From positions 1-64,000 of the forward strand of contig NW_027417548.1 of the NCBI RefSeq assembly GCF_009905375.1: DNA of 64,000 bases. The letters are read 5' to 3'. Each line of letters opens with the position of its first letter. Position 1 is the stretch's first letter. This document shows, in pieces, positions 44,972 to 57,182 of the stretch. Position numbers and translations under genes: made by a program. The stretch is from Apium graveolens (lineage: Eukaryota; Streptophyta; Magnoliopsida; Apiales; Apiaceae). The notes beneath the pieces were generated by a model. That model made no database searches and was not told the origin of the DNA. It saw only the letters and a program-made list of their open reading frames with translations.

Positions 44972-45640
44972 TTAAAGGTTCGTACAAATGTCAGCAAGCT
45001 GTTCTTTCGATGGTGTATATGAAAAGGAAATGAGCCCAGATACAAGCTTGGTTCGAACAAAATGACAATCTAATTCAATATGTTTTGTTCTCTCATGATA
45101 AACAGGGTTCTTGGCAATGTATATGGCAGCCCGATTATCGCATTTAAAAGGAACAGGAACAATGTCTGAGACGTCAAGTTCATAAAGAAGACGAGAAAGA
45201 CAAGCAAGTTCAGTAGTTAAACGTCTTAAAGAACGATATTCTGCTTCTGCAGAGGACAATGACCCTGTATGTTGTTTCTTTGATTTCCAGGAAATCAGAT
45301 TTCCCCCAAGCAAAATGACAGCATCGCAGTAAGCTTCCAGTGTTAAAGAAGAATTCTTAGTGTATAAGAGACCTTGGCCTGGATCATTTATGAGATATTT
45401 CAAGACATGAGTAGCCGCATCCCAATGAGGCTGTCGAGGTGAAGACATAAACTGACTTAAATGTTGAACACAGAAAGACAAATCAGGGCGAGTATTTATG
45501 AGAAAATTAAATTTCCCTATCAATCTCCTATATTCTGAAGCATCTGTCAACAAGGCACCCTGATCAGGTAAGAGTTTAATACTAAGATCTAAAGGTGTCA
45601 CAACAGGGGAAGAAGTTGAGCAATCAAATTCGGACAATAG
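44972..45640 (-). pseudogene. RNase H of element D
   Basis: The frame carries YRRLIGKFNFLINTRPDLSFCVQHLSQFM, LEAYCDAVILLGGNLISWKSKKQHTGSLSSAEAEYRSL and VPFKCDNRAAIYIAKNPVYHERTKHIELDCHFVR, the usual copia RNase H with its acidic sites, and ends SKEQLADICTNL. It runs without a stop inside this block. The join to RT upstream (45640-45660) is broken. Confidence 0.85.
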
Positions 45641-46410
45641 TCCATGGTGAACTTTCTCTGGGAGATGATCATGCCATCTGGAACTTCAGTGAATTCCAGA
45701 CCCAAAAAATATCTTAATTTGCCGAGATCTTTGATCTTGAAAACAGAGTCAAGTTATGCTTTAATATCCTCCATTTCGTCATCATAATTCCCAGCAACCA
45801 AAATATCATCAACGTACACTGCTAAATACACCACCAAAGAACCATTCCTTTTATAAAACAGAGAAGAATCATTTTGAGAAACCATATATCCTCGAGACAA
45901 TAATGTAGTCTTCAATTTAGTGTTCCATTGATGTGATGCTTGCCTTAAACCATTAAGTGATTTTTCGAGCTTACAGACTGGAGTTGAATCAGAAAGTAAA
46001 GACCTGGAAGAGGAAGCATGTATACATCCTCATAAAGATCTCCGTGAAGAAATGCATTATTCACGTCCAAATGAAATAGATTCCACCCTTTCTTGACTAT
46101 AATAGCAACCAGAGCTCGAATTGTGGTCATCTTCACAACTGGGGAGAAAGTCTCAGTGAAATCAACTCCTTCGACTTGTGTAAAACCCCTAACCACCAAC
46201 CTGGCTTATATATTTCAATAGTGTCATCTAAATTTTGTTTAACCTTAAAAACCCATTTACATGATATAGGTTTCTTGTCGGGTGGTAGTTTAACTAAAGA
46301 CCAGGTTCTATTTGCTTCAAGAAATGCAAATTCTTCAGAAATCGCCTTTTGCCATTCAGGATACTTAATTGCTTCCTTATATGATGAGGGCTCAGTAGGA
46401 TATGTAAGAA
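45641..46410 (-). pseudogene. Reverse transcriptase of element D
   Basis: Starts after the C insertion with PTEPSSYKEAIKYPEWQ, the usual copia lead-in, then [40 protein letters not shown] and, in a shifted frame, [13 protein letters not shown] and the catalytic LAVYVDDILVAGN. FKIKDLGKLRYFLGLE follows. Frameshifts or stops lie near 46030, 45960 and 45760. The catalytic Asp pair is present. Confidence 0.85.
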
Positions 46411-46415
46411 ATGAT
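46411..46415. repeat. Target duplication ATGAT, left of element C
   Basis: ATGAT here and at 53813-53817 flank element C exactly. Confidence 0.9.
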
Positions 46416-47763
46416 TATTAGGTCCCAATGTGTTTGTAGAAGGGGGGGGGGTTGAATACAAACAGTACCAAATAATCGAATTAAATGCGGAATAAAAAAA
46501 TGTGAAACAAAATTCAAGTTAAATAAAAAATATTATTAAACTTGAAAGGTGTTACAACAACTGTATCGATTACAAGGAATTAATCTCAAATTAATTATCA
46601 CAAATTTAGAATAAATTCGACATGAACTTTTTCTATTTTTGCAATAATTAGAATCAAATGCTAAACGTGATTTGAGATTAAGTTCTAGGGATTTTAATCC
46701 GCTAGATTGTTACAAAAGAACAAGAGAATGATTTCTAGTTGATTGGATTTAACATTACAAACTAGAAATTGTGATCTTGAATTAGCAGATAAGATGAAAT
46801 ATTTGGCTGCTTTTTCTCTCTGTATGTTCTTGACTTCTTTTCTGTTGAATTGTTAATTCTTGAATGGCTGCTTCTGTCTTTTTAATCAATCGACAGAATG
46901 GAATGAACTGGAATGACAATCCCATAGCTGGTAGGACTTTCGGTGAGACTATCCTTTGAACTAGCAAGACAATCTCAACAGCTAGCAAGACTTTCGGTAT
47001 GACAATCAAATGAACTAACAAGACTATCAGAATGAACTAGCAAGACAATCTCCTCCCAGTGTAACTTTCGGTGAGACTATTGAAAATGGCCTGGCATGAC
47101 AATCGGTATGACAATCCTGATTGTCATGCTAGTTCATTTTCAATTGTCTTGCTGATTTAATGCAGATTTTAATCCAATTAAAATTCTGAAAAACCTTAAT
47201 ATTAATTCAGAATTAATTAATCAATTAATTCAATTAATTAATAAATTAATCTTTGCAGATATAATTTATTTTCTTAATTAAATTATATGACTTAATTAAT
47301 TAATAGAGAATTAATACTAATCTTGAGCAGCAACCATTCTTCTGAAAATCTTCTGAAAATCACTATCAATTATGAATCAATTCCACCACTTCAATGTTGA
47401 CACTCGATGTACTGTCTGGTTCATGAGTGACTAACTTCCGTGACATTTCTTCATGTCTTGACTTTGACACTTTGATTTTCTTCAGATTAAATCCTTGTAA
47501 TTATCTGATACCCTGACGAGATCTCTGTCACTTGATTAAATCCACACTCTTGATTTATATCACTGAGGCATGATCAATTTCTTGAACTTCTTCCAGTGAA
47601 TTAATTCCTCAAGTCTGTAGATGAACCTTGTTTCTGAATCCTTTGACAAATATTACTTTGCGAGATCTCTTTGACGGTAGATCCACTATTTACTTATTAC
47701 ATTCTTATTTGAGTTGAGTTGAATCCTCGAATATACAAATAGGCCTATGACATTTGACTTACA
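46416..47763 (-). repeat. 3' LTR of element C
   Basis: 1348 bp, in plus orientation TATTAGGTCCC (first G changed to A) to GACTTACA. The polypurine tract follows at 47764-47776 (AATAGGGGGAGAT on the minus strand). It contains repeated ACTAGCAAGACAATC and ACTTTCGGT words (46920-47130) and a TTAATTAA-rich tract (47200-47310). Confidence 0.92.
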
Positions 47764-49929
47764 ATCTCCCCCTATTTGTTTGTTAGACAATAACACACAA
47801 ATACCTAGAGGATAACTCAACTAACAAATAAGAAAAAGATATAAACTGAAATGCAAAGTAAATAGTAGAAAAGTTTCTGGAAGACATTTAACATTTTCCA
47901 GATTCCAAGTAGATGTTCCTCTAGACTGAACATATCTTCAAGTAGTTCCATCTTCATTTGTACAACCACATTTCCTGTTGAGAAGCCCATATCTCTCTTG
48001 CTTCTCCCCCTATGAGAATCAACTGATTAAAGAAGATCACCTTCGTTTACCACCTCTCCCGTACAATAGGATCCGCAGATAAAAGCCAATGGTACTCCCC
48101 TTTTGAAAACAGCTTCTTCCCTTACTAGAAAATCACCTTGTGTTTACCACCTCTCCCGTACAATAGGATCCGTAGTTACAAACAACAAAGGTGTGGTGTA
48201 GTGTACATGTTGGATCTTTTTCTTACTCCCTGCTATTTCTCCCCCTTAGTTGAGGAATCCTCCAAACTATTACTTAAGCTTTTATCTCCCCCTTAGTGAA
48301 GGAATGTATGCCGTCGTCTGAAGGAGTTCTCATATTCCACTTGGTTGGAAAAGAAATAACAAGTAGTTTCTCTTTCTTTCTCACTGTGAGTGTGTGATTC
48401 TGTTTAGTGTACCTCACATGTGTTTCACTCTTCTCTCCACTCGTGTTTACACTCTTTCTCACAAGTGTATCACTCCTCTCATAGCTCCATATTTCAGCTG
48501 TACCTGCAAGGAAAATCACCTTAGCCATCCTTAAGGAGGTCACAGGTGGTGCAATGGGAGTTCACAAATCCCCATCCTTGTTAAACTCGTCAGATGAATC
48601 TGAGTCATAATTTACAAGTTGCTAGTTTCCCTTTTTGGGTTCCAGATTTGAATTCTGGGAAGGTAAACAATGATCCATCGAATTTAGCATAAAGATCAAA
48701 GTTCCCTTCTAATGTCTGTGAAGACATTTCCTTGTGACTCATCAGGTAATATCTGAATCATTGTCAACAAGTTGCCGATCTGCGCCTATGTCAGATCCAC
48801 TATCCGCGGATGCATCCAGGGGATTTAAGCTTGGGGAGGTAGACACTGACCATTGACATATGGCTTTTGGATCAGTATCCTCTCCTAACACCTGTAAAGG
48901 CAATTGGTCCATTAACGAACCTTGAACAATCGAATCTGACCTTAAAATGGTCGAAACTCTTGTTTCCGTCAACTCATCCTTTGTGTGTGTAAACTTTCCT
49001 TGTGCATCAAGAATTGTTTATATTTGAAGTGGTGACACTACATCGGATGCCTTGGCCAACAGGCAAAATTCAATAGACGCACCCTGTTGAGAGAATGAAT
49101 CTAGTAACTATTTTTGTGCCTTTTCAGCCATTACATCTTTTTGAGAAGATGTATGGGGGCTAGCAGTTGTCTCGATTTAAATACTACTCATCTATGTAGG
49201 AGACAGAGCTATTGGGTTGACTACAGAACCTTCCTTATATGGTGCATTAAGGCACTATCTCCCTCACGCTCATTCATACTACATTTAGTGGTAAGAGAGT
49301 GTTGGTTGGTTCTGTTTCTGTGTTTGTCTTTACAGTCTGGGATAGATGTTGTGGGTTTTCAACCTCATGACTATCAATGAAAAAAAGTCATTGGAGACTG
49401 AACCTGTATCACAGAACATATGGTAATAGAGAGAAAATGATTTACAATAGTGATTTCAAAAGATTTTACATGACATAAGAAATCACTAATTTATAAAGAA
49501 GTTTGAGTTCAATGATAGCATTATCAATATATCACTCCACATATAAAATAATATGTTTGTGCCTAGTGATAAGATAGTTATTAATATGACGACTCTACTT
49601 ATACATATAAAACTGTAACTGCAGTTAGAGTGCCATACCATGTCCTTGACGATTGCTTGAGCAGTATACTAGTTCATACCAACCTGAAGTGAGATTGTGA
49701 AGAAGAGATTGCATAGTCCAATAGATCTGCAGCTGCAAAGTCCATGAACTGTGGTGCACTGACTTCCTCTTTTGACCCACCAACCAGGAGTACACTTGTA
49801 CACATCTTACTAGAGTCCAATTCCAAGTGTAATATGCAGCAGGTGCCTGATATGTCGTAATATTCTCAAGTCTCGTCACTGGTGTTATATGTTAGATACT
49901 GCTTCCTGATAGTAACCTAGCACAATATA
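47764..49929 (-). other. Unassigned interior of element C
   Basis: No pol domain is recognisable. Short minus-strand frames remain, for example 48742-48972 (a Ser/Asp-rich stretch with DASADSGSDIGADRQL) and 48274-48543. A 60-base segment CACCTCTCCCGTACAATAGGATCCG occurs twice (about 48051 and 48145). It could be spacer or a 3' ORF remnant of a SIRE-type element. Confidence 0.5.
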
Positions 49930-50139
49930 CAAAATTTCACTGATAACATATTCAGCTTGCAAACAGCCATATCCCTCAGATAAACCTTTGCTGTTATCTC
50001 CAAAGGTAACCAGGGGGCCAGCTTTCTCAATCCACATTTGATAGCAGGGCTCTATCTCCGGTCATATGTCTTGATGATCCACTTGTCAAGAATCCACACT
50101 ACCGGTTACACCTGTATACTGCCCTACACTTCAAATGGA
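49930..50139 (-). pseudogene. Protease start of element C pol
   Basis: Across several frames the minus strand gives SGSSRHMTGDRALLSNV and EKAGPLVTFGDNSKGLSEGYGCLQ, the usual SIRE protease start. The residue before Ser-Gly, normally the catalytic Asp, reads Thr. Stops and frameshifts occur throughout, and the downstream part is deleted. Confidence 0.65.
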
Positions 50140-51561
50140 TTAGACCTTCTTCGGAACCCAAACTTGGTTGGGCCCGGCATACTTGTAGAACTGTCCTTTG
50201 TCAGGCAAAACAACATTTTTAATTTTAATTGCCTTAACTTTCTCAATGACTGAACATTTGACCTTGTAAACAGCCTTAACAAATTTCTGTTTAAGCTTAG
50301 GCACAAATGTCTCCTTTCTAGCCTTAGAAGGACTAGCAGTCTTAGACCTATCATGCTTCTTGTTATTCACATGCTGACGAGGAGTAGTCTTATCATTAGA
50401 AACATGCTTACCATTAAAATAAGCATACATCATATTAAAAGCACAAGACATACAATTAGAAACAGCACATGCTTTATGAGAGTGATTAATAGTAGGCAAT
50501 TTATGCATGGCAGACATGGCATTTTTGTTATCCAACTCATGTGTATCTGAGTTAGTCTCAGTTGCTTTCACAACTTTGACTGGAACTTTCGACACACTTG
50601 ACTTGGAAACAACCTTCTCATTAGCATGATCTTCAGCACGTATTTCTTCCTGAATAACAGAAGAGGTCACATCAAATGGTTCAGCAATTGATGGTTTATA
50701 GAGGGGTTCATCAACACCCTTAAGCACATGTGGTACTTCCCTCCCTTTAGCACAGACACGAGGAGGGGAGTTTATGCCTAATTCTCCAATAGCAACATTG
50801 TAATCATAACCTATTCCAGATGTTTGATTAACAGATTGCTTACTGTAGAACTCTTTAGCCTTCGAACAAGAATTGAAGTAGGCTCTAACCTTAGTCTCAA
50901 GACCGGTGATCTTGTCTTTGAGAATAGTTTCGAGTTTTCTATAACAGTCAACTCTATTCTCTAGAAAAGATACTTGTTCTTTTAATTTTTCTTGATTAAT
51001 GTGCACAAGTCTTAATTCATTGACCTCTTTCTCAAGGTCTGTGATCTGTAAATTTAACAGTTCATTATCACGACGTGCACAATCTAAGTTACCTCTTAGA
51101 TGATAAACCATTTCAGCATCAGAAAGTTTTACCTCTATTCTTGACGATGAAGCTTTTCCATCAATAGCCATAAGAGCAAGATTTCCTTCATCTTCATCTT
51201 CACTATCAGTATCATCCCAGCTTCTTCCCTTTGCCAGATAAGCCCTTTCAGAGTTCTTTCTTACTTGCTTTGGCTTCCTACATTCTGTGGCAAAGTGTCC
51301 CAACTCATTACAGTTATAGCATCTAATGGTGCTCCGATCAACCATCCCTGTTTTGTATCCACCACTGCTGGTGTTAGAGGATGAAGATCCACCTTTCTAG
51401 AATTTGTTGTAGTTGGACTTGTACTTAAGCTTGAGATTCCTCTTGAATCTGACATGGGAGAATCTCTTGACAATTTGGGCCATTGACTCGTCTTCCAATT
51501 GCTCCAGCTCTTCCAAGGAATAAAAATCATCACTTGATTGATTTGTAGTAGGAGGATCATA
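50140..51561 (-). pseudogene. Gag C-terminal part of element C (zinc knuckle, coiled coil)
   Basis: From 51560 the frame reads FYSLEELEQLEDESMAQIVKRFSHVRF, meets a TAG near 51400 before KGGSSSSNTSSGGYKTG, then gives the zinc knuckle CYNCNELGHFATEC (51330-51280) and an acidic segment. A long coiled coil (LQITDLEKEVNELRLV...LETILKDKITGLETKV) follows, then a Lys-rich tail and the end motif GPNQVWVPKKV, the usual SIRE boundary to pol. About 400 residues are open after the TAG. Confidence 0.85.
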
Positions 51562-52371
51562 TTATGCTACTAACATATTCTCCTCAGCCTTGGAACACTG
51601 TACCATTCTCTCCAATTGTTGAGATTGCTGTTGTTGTTGACCTTCAGCTACAAGTGCAGTAGATGTGCTGACCATTCTATCCTTCCCGTAGACTTCCTTC
51701 TGTTGAATCTGCTCTAACTCATAGGTTTTTAACACTCCGTAGAGCATGTCCAAAGAAATCTCACTCAGATCTCTAGCTTCTCTAATGGCAGTGATTCTAT
51801 GTTCAAGATGAGTTGGCAGTGTTAAAAGGAACTTTTTGTTGACCTCCCTGATTGAATAATATTTCCCATTTATGTTCAGGTTGTTGATCAACGCATTGTA
51901 CCTCTCAAACACTTCAGTAATTCCTTCTCCTGGATTTGATTTAAAATATTCATACTCAGAGGTTAGGATCTCCAACTTGTTCTCCCTAACTTCCTCTGTG
52001 CCTTCATTGATCACCTCAATAGTTTCCCACATGTGTTTGGAATTTTTACAGTTCATCACATGTCTGTTCATCAAGGGATCAAGGGAATCAATTAAAATTA
52101 ACTGAAGGCTGGCATCCAAGGAGGCTTCATCTTTTTCAGCAGGAGAAAAATCCTTAGGATCTTTAGGATAGGTTCTGGCTTTGGTGATCACAACATCATC
52201 TACTATCACCTCCGGTTCAATAACCATCGGAGTTCTTATCCCCTTCTTTAACAAGTTTGAATATTTGGGATTTGCCACTTGTAAAAATAAGAGCATCTTC
52301 TTCTTCCACATAATATAATTCTCTTTATCAAATTGTGGAATTTTAACGGTTCCAACTTTTTGTGAAGTCAT
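51562..52371 (-). pseudogene. Gag N-terminal part of element C
   Basis: The ATG at 52371 (MTSQKVGTVKIPQFDKENYIMWKKKM) is the likely start; upstream codons are leader. Capsid-type parts follow: SLDASLQLILIDSLDPLMNRHVMNC, KHMWETIEVINEGTEEVRENKLEILTSEYEYFKSNPGEGITEVFERYNALINNL and FLLTLPTHLEHRITAIREARDL. A Gln run and an early TAA end this block at 51562; the following frame (YDPPTTNQ) is the same, so only one codon breaks gag here. Confidence 0.88.
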
Positions 52372-52453
52372 TATGAATTTTTGAATGAATAAAAATTCAA
52401 GGAGTTGAAAAATCACAAAAGTCTAGGATCTTGATTTGTTCGTTAATCAGAAG

Positions 52454-52465
52454 GCTCTGATACCA
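52454..52465 (-). other. Primer-binding site of element C
   Basis: TGGTATCAGAGC on the minus strand, two bases from the LTR end, is complementary to the 3' end of initiator-Met tRNA. Confidence 0.9.
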
Positions 52466-52467
52466 AT

Positions 52468-53812
52468 TGTTAGGTCCCAATGTGTTTGTAGAAGGGGGGG
52501 TTGAATACAAACAGTACCGAATAATCGAATTAAATGCGGAATAAAAAAATGTGAAACAAAATTCAAGTTAAATAAAAAATATTATTAAACTTGAAAGGTG
52601 TTACAACAACTGTATCGATTACAAGGAATTAATCTCAAATTAATTATCACAAATTTAGAATAAATTCGACATGAACTTTTTCTATTTTTGCAATAATTAG
52701 AATCAAATGCTAAACGCGATTTGAGATTAAGTTCTAGGGATTTTGATCCGCTAGATTGTTACACAAGAACAAGAGAATGATTTCTAGTTGATTGGATTTA
52801 ACATTACAAACTAGAAATTATGATCTTGAATTAGCAAATAAGATGAAATATTTGGCTGCTTTTTCTCTCTGTATGTTCTTGACTTCTTTTCTGTTGAATT
52901 GTTAATTCTTGAATGGCTGCTTCTGTCTTTTTAATCAATCGACAAAATGGAATGAACTGGAATGACAATCCCATAGCTGGTAGGACTTTCGGTGAGACTA
53001 TCCTTTGAACTAGCAAGACAATCTCAACAGCTAGCAAGACTTTCGGTATGACAATCAAATGAACTAGCAAGACTATCAGAATGAACTAGCAAGACAATCT
53101 CCTCCCAGTGTAACTTTCGGTGAGACTATTGAAAATGGCCTGGCATGACAATCGGTATGACAATCCTGATTGTCATGCTAGTTCATTTTCAATTGTCTTG
53201 CTGATTTAATGCAGATTTTAATCCAATTAAAATTCTGAAAAACCTTAATATTAATTCAGTATTAATTAATCAATTAATTCAATTAATCAATAAATTAATC
53301 TTTGCAGATATAATTTATTTTCTTAATTAAATTATATGACTTAATTAATTAATAGAGAATTAATACTAATCTTGAGCAGCAACCATTCTTCTGAAAATCT
53401 TCTGAAAATCACTATCAATTATGAATCAATTCCACCACTTCAATATTGACACTCGATGTACTGTCTGGTTCATGAGTGACTAACTTCCGTGACGTTTCTT
53501 CATGTCTTGACTTTGACATTTTGATTTTCTTCAGATTAAATCCTTGTAATTATCTGATACCCTGACGAGATCTCTGTCACTTGATTAAATCCACACTCTT
53601 GATTTATATCACTGAGGCATGATCAATTTCTTGAACTTCTTCCAGTGAATTAATTCCTCAAGTCTGTAGATGAACCTTGTTTCTGAATCCTTTGACAGAT
53701 ATTACTTTGCGAGATCTCTTTGACGGTAGATCCACTATTTACTTATTACATTCTTATTTGAGTTGAGTTGAATCCTCGAATATACAAATAGGCCTATGAC
53801 ATTTGACTTACA
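52468..53812 (-). repeat. 5' LTR of element C
   Basis: 1345 bp, TGTTAGGTCCC...GACTTACA, about 99% identical to 46416-47763. The target duplication ATGAT follows at 53813-53817. Confidence 0.92.
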
Positions 53813-53817
53813 ATGAT

Positions 53818-55163
53818 ATTTGCAGAAAAAGAAGAAGATTGCACAGAACTGACAGATGGAGTACACGTCGAGGTTATAGTACAAAAACAAGTAGTATTAT
53901 GATAAGAACTAGCAGTTTTGGCATAAGAATGAACATGATCATTTAAATAATTTGGAACTTTGAAAGATCTAGTTGATTTACGGACCTGGGGTGGATTATC
54001 ATGAGAAGAACCATTGTTTGTATCCAAATAAGAGAAATAATTAGAAGAACTTGGAGTATGTACTATAGGAACTGGTACATCATGATAAGAAGTAGACTTA
54101 TCATGAAAGTCAAGTATAGGTAAAGGAATGCATTTACCAGTTCTGTGACTAGTGTAAGGAAAGATGGACTCGTGAAACACCACATCTCGTGAAATAAGCA
54201 CATAATTATTTTTAAGATTAAGAAACTTGTAAGCTTTCTTTCCATACGGATACCCTAGAAAAATACAAGGTATAACATGTGGTGTGAATTTATCTCTTTG
54301 TAGTTTTGTTGTAGAAACGTAACTTAAACAACCAAATGGTTTAAGTCTCGAGTAGTCGGGCTTAAGAGAAAATAATAGCTCATATGGAGAACAATTGTTC
54401 AACAGCTTAGATGGAAACGATTTATCAGATATGTTGCAGCAAGAACACAATCCCCCCAGAATTGTTTTGGTAATCTGGATTGGAATAAAAGAGCCCTAGA
54501 TGTTTCGAGAAGATGTTTGTGATTACGTTCAACTACACCATTTTGTTGTGGTGTGTGTGAACATGAAGTTTGATGGATTATGCCATTAGATAGAAAAAAA
54601 TCATAAGCTATTTTGCTGAGACCAAGCTCAAGAGCATTGTCTGTTCGAACAATCTTAATTGTTCCTTTAAACTAATTTTGAACCATTAAAATAAAATATA
54701 TGATGAATTCAAACGCATTACTCTTAGAACTCAACAAATTAGTCCAAGTAATACGAGTAAAATCATCAACAATGGTAAGAAAATACTTGTGTTTATTATA
54801 CGTTTGAACTAAATAGGGACCCCAAAGATCTATGTGAAGTAACTCAAACTTTGCAATTGTATGAATACTACTTTATGGGAAAAGAAGTCTATGTTGACAT
54901 GCTTTCGCACAAACATCACAAGCAGAAATTAATTTGGCATCACGAGAATCAATATGACATATAGTCTGTAGTTTAGACAAGGGTAGATGACCTAATCTAT
55001 GATGCCAAATTAAAGCTGAAACAGTATCTTTAATAATATGTTTATTACAACTGAAATGACTGAAAGAAGATACATTTATAGAAGAGCACTCTTTTATATC
55101 AGGAGGAGAATGGAACAGATACAGGCCCCTTTGAGAACTACCAAGTTCCAGTGTATTCCTCAT
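53818..55163 (-). pseudogene. Integrase of element D
   Basis: From the right: zinc region with IWHHRLGHLPLSKL and ACDVCAKA (HHCC), then the core with [30 protein letters not shown] (second Asp), and [25 protein letters not shown] (Glu) across stops near 54900, 54675 and 54450. The C-terminal part LLFSLKPDYSRLKPFGCLSYV, FLGYPYGKKAYKFLNL and VLISRDVVFHESIFPY follows. Element C interrupts the chain after the Ser-rich spacer at 53818, and RT resumes at 46410. Catalytic residues are all visible. Confidence 0.85.
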
Positions 55164-55590
55164 AGAATGGCCCTGTAAAACACAAGAAGTGGGTCAAAAG
55201 AACAGTCTCAGCATGAGATACAGTGATGATTTCCCCATGAGGTAAATAAATGTGTATAGGATGGGGTAAAACACTCAATGCAGTGAACAATTCTTTTTGT
55301 GAACACATGTGGTCGCTCGCACCACTATCTAATATCCAACTAGTACTTTGTGTATCAGAAAAATATATAAAAGATGTTTTCATTTGAGAAGTAATACCTG
55401 CAAAATTTGCAGTGCCAATAGTAGAGTCTGAAGACTGAGTAGTTTTGAGCAGATTCATTAGTTGTGAATACATTTCTGGTAAAATACTAGTCATTGTAGA
55501 TGTCCTAGAAGAACCAGAACTGACAGAATTGGCAACACTAGGAGCCGGAAGATGTGATAGTGTTTCTGAGACTTCAACTTGAGCAACCAT
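55138..55590 (-). pseudogene. Protease of element D
   Basis: TQSTSWILDSGASDHMCSQKELFTAL holds the copia catalytic Asp-Ser-Gly and the HMC motif, preceded by a Ser/Thr-rich segment. It ends LCFTGPFYEEYTGTW, a frame lost relative to the next block, where MRNTLELGSSQRGLYLF continues. An overlap near 55138-55163 marks a frameshift. Confidence 0.82.
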
Positions 55591-56536
55591 TCTCTTTCAA
55601 TTGTTGAATGGCTTGTTGAATTTAAAATCTGGTGGAAAACTATGGAATTTAAAGCACTTATTAATAACATGACCATGTTTTTTTATAGTAATTACAGTGA
55701 AGTTTCTTGGCATCAGTGCCCCTCTTTCCAGCTGGGTAATTCCCATAGTTTGTGTTGTAATTAAATCGATTTGAGTTCACAGCCAATGAGGCAGAATCAA
55801 CAAGAAAATGACTATTATAATGAATTTCTCTTTGTGTTTCTTCCTGTAGCAAGAGACAACAAGCATGGCCTATTGAAGGAAAATGAGATCTCATCAAGAT
55901 AGATCCTCTTATAGCAGTAAAAGAATCATTTAATCCCATTAAAAACTGAATCATCATTTGATCATGCTGAAATTTGGACTATTTCTGAGAAGCACCGTAG
56001 GCGCAACCACATGAAAAAACAGGAATTAAGCATAGAGCATCAATATCATCCCATAACATCTTCAACTTGGTGAAGTAATCAGCAACATTACAGTTTCCCT
56101 GTGAAATTTCAGTGAGTTCCTTGTGCAAACCAAAAAGTTGAGCCACGTTTGAGGTACCATATCTTTATTCTAACTCATTCCACTTTTCATGAGCAGAATT
56201 GGAATAAATGACACTACGGCCAATCGCCTTAGACAAAGCTCCAAGAATCCAAGAAATAACCATATCATTGCACCTTAACCAAGACTTAATAGAGGGAGAA
56301 ATGCTGGCTGGTTTAGGAATTGATCCATCAACAAAACCTAGTTTGTTTCTAGCAGATAAGGCTATAGTCATCGAACGTTTCCAGTTACTGAATCATGTTC
56401 CATCAAATGACTCACTGACTAACTTCATGCCAGGAGAATCAGACGATTGATGATGATAGAGATTATCGTGATTGAATTGTTGAGAGTCGGCAGAATTATC
56501 ATGATTATTTTTTTCATTAGTACGAGAATCAGCCAT
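55591..56536 (-). pseudogene. Gag of element D
   Basis: ATG at 56536 opens a short Asn/Ser-rich N-terminus, then the copia gag core SMTIALSARNKLGFVDGSIPKP, SWLRCNDMVISWILGALSKAIGRSVIYSNSAHEKWNELE and FLMGLNDSFTAIRGSILM. Near 55700 the zinc knuckle reads CNYYKK (second Cys changed to Tyr), then in another frame HGHVINKCFKFH. Stops lie near 56404, 56163 and 55979. Confidence 0.82.
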
Positions 56537-56957
56537 TGAGTACGTTTAGGTGTTTGTCAATATACTAATCAAAATTGTAATCACAAAGAAATGATCTCTA
56601 TAAGATAGATCTAATCAATTTGTTCACAACAATGTGTATACACAGCGAAAATAAGCAGAAACGGTTACAATCACAATAGATCTGGAAATCGTGATTAATC
56701 GAAAGAAATTACTCAAATCAAGAAAGAAGCAGAACGAAATCAAAAAACACGAAAGATTACGAAATGAATCTCAAAAGAAGAAACAAAGATTTTAAGGTGA
56801 ATCCATGATTGATTCAGTGTTATTCATAAAAATTGAAGAAAACTGATTACAAGAAACGATAGTACCTTTGATTACGAGAGAGATCTGTGAGAAAGAAAGA
56901 GAGAGAAATTGAGAGAGATTACGATCCTAAGAACATGATTTCGCTATTGATGATCTT

Positions 56958-56969
56958 GCTCTGATACCA
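56958..56969 (-). other. Primer-binding site of element D
   Basis: TGGTATCAGAGC on the minus strand directly adjoins the LTR, the initiator-Met tRNA type. Confidence 0.9.
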
Positions 56970-57182
56970 TGTGAAACCTAACCAGATTGTATATATTGAA
57001 GAAGAGAATGAGCATGTTTGTTCATTTCTCACAAGAATGATAAGTTTGTTACAAAGTTTGAGTAACTACAAAAGAGGCCTACTCTACTTATATACAACAG
57101 GAGGGAAAACAATTTTTTTTTAAATTAACTAACTAATTACAGTTGACTGTCACTAATCTGTTTATATCGATCAATCCTAACA
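56970..57182 (-). repeat. 5' LTR of element D
   Basis: 213 bp, TGTGAAACC...CCTAACA, matching 44668-44898. A short tandem of A/T and ACTAACTAATTA words lies near its outer end. Confidence 0.88.

Larger units (their letters stand above)
46416..53812 (-). mobile_element. Element C: SIRE-like copia element, pol deleted, young
   Basis: LTRs 46416-47763 and 52468-53812 differ at only about 15 positions over 1345 bp by eye (about 1%), so it inserted recently, and it lies within the older element D. The perfect duplication ATGAT flanks it. The primer site is TGGTATCAGAGC. The gag with zinc knuckle and long coiled-coil tail is of SIRE/Maximus type. After the protease start nearly all of integrase, RT and RNase H is missing. 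It probably moved with proteins of a relative, or lost pol shortly after insertion. Confidence 0.88.
44668..57182 (-). mobile_element. Element D: Ty1/copia retrotransposon split by element C
   Basis: Short LTRs (44668-44898 and 56970-57182) start TGTGAAACC and end CCTAACA (TAATA in the left copy). Flanks TATAA (44663-44667) and CATAA (57183-57187) match at four of five bases. The order on the minus strand is gag, protease, integrase, RT, RNase H, as in copia. Without C (46416-53812 plus one 5-bp duplication) D is about 5.1 kb, a normal size. LTRs differ by about 5-6% plus an 18-bp duplication in the left copy. Its right end lies 337 bp from the MYB stop codon. Confidence 0.9.

Noticed and set aside
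46782..47021. 79-codon minus-strand frame in the LTR of C, identical at 52831-53070
   Set aside because: Identical because the LTRs are nearly identical. It is made of the ACTTTCGGT / AGCAAGAC words, and no domain is recognisable.
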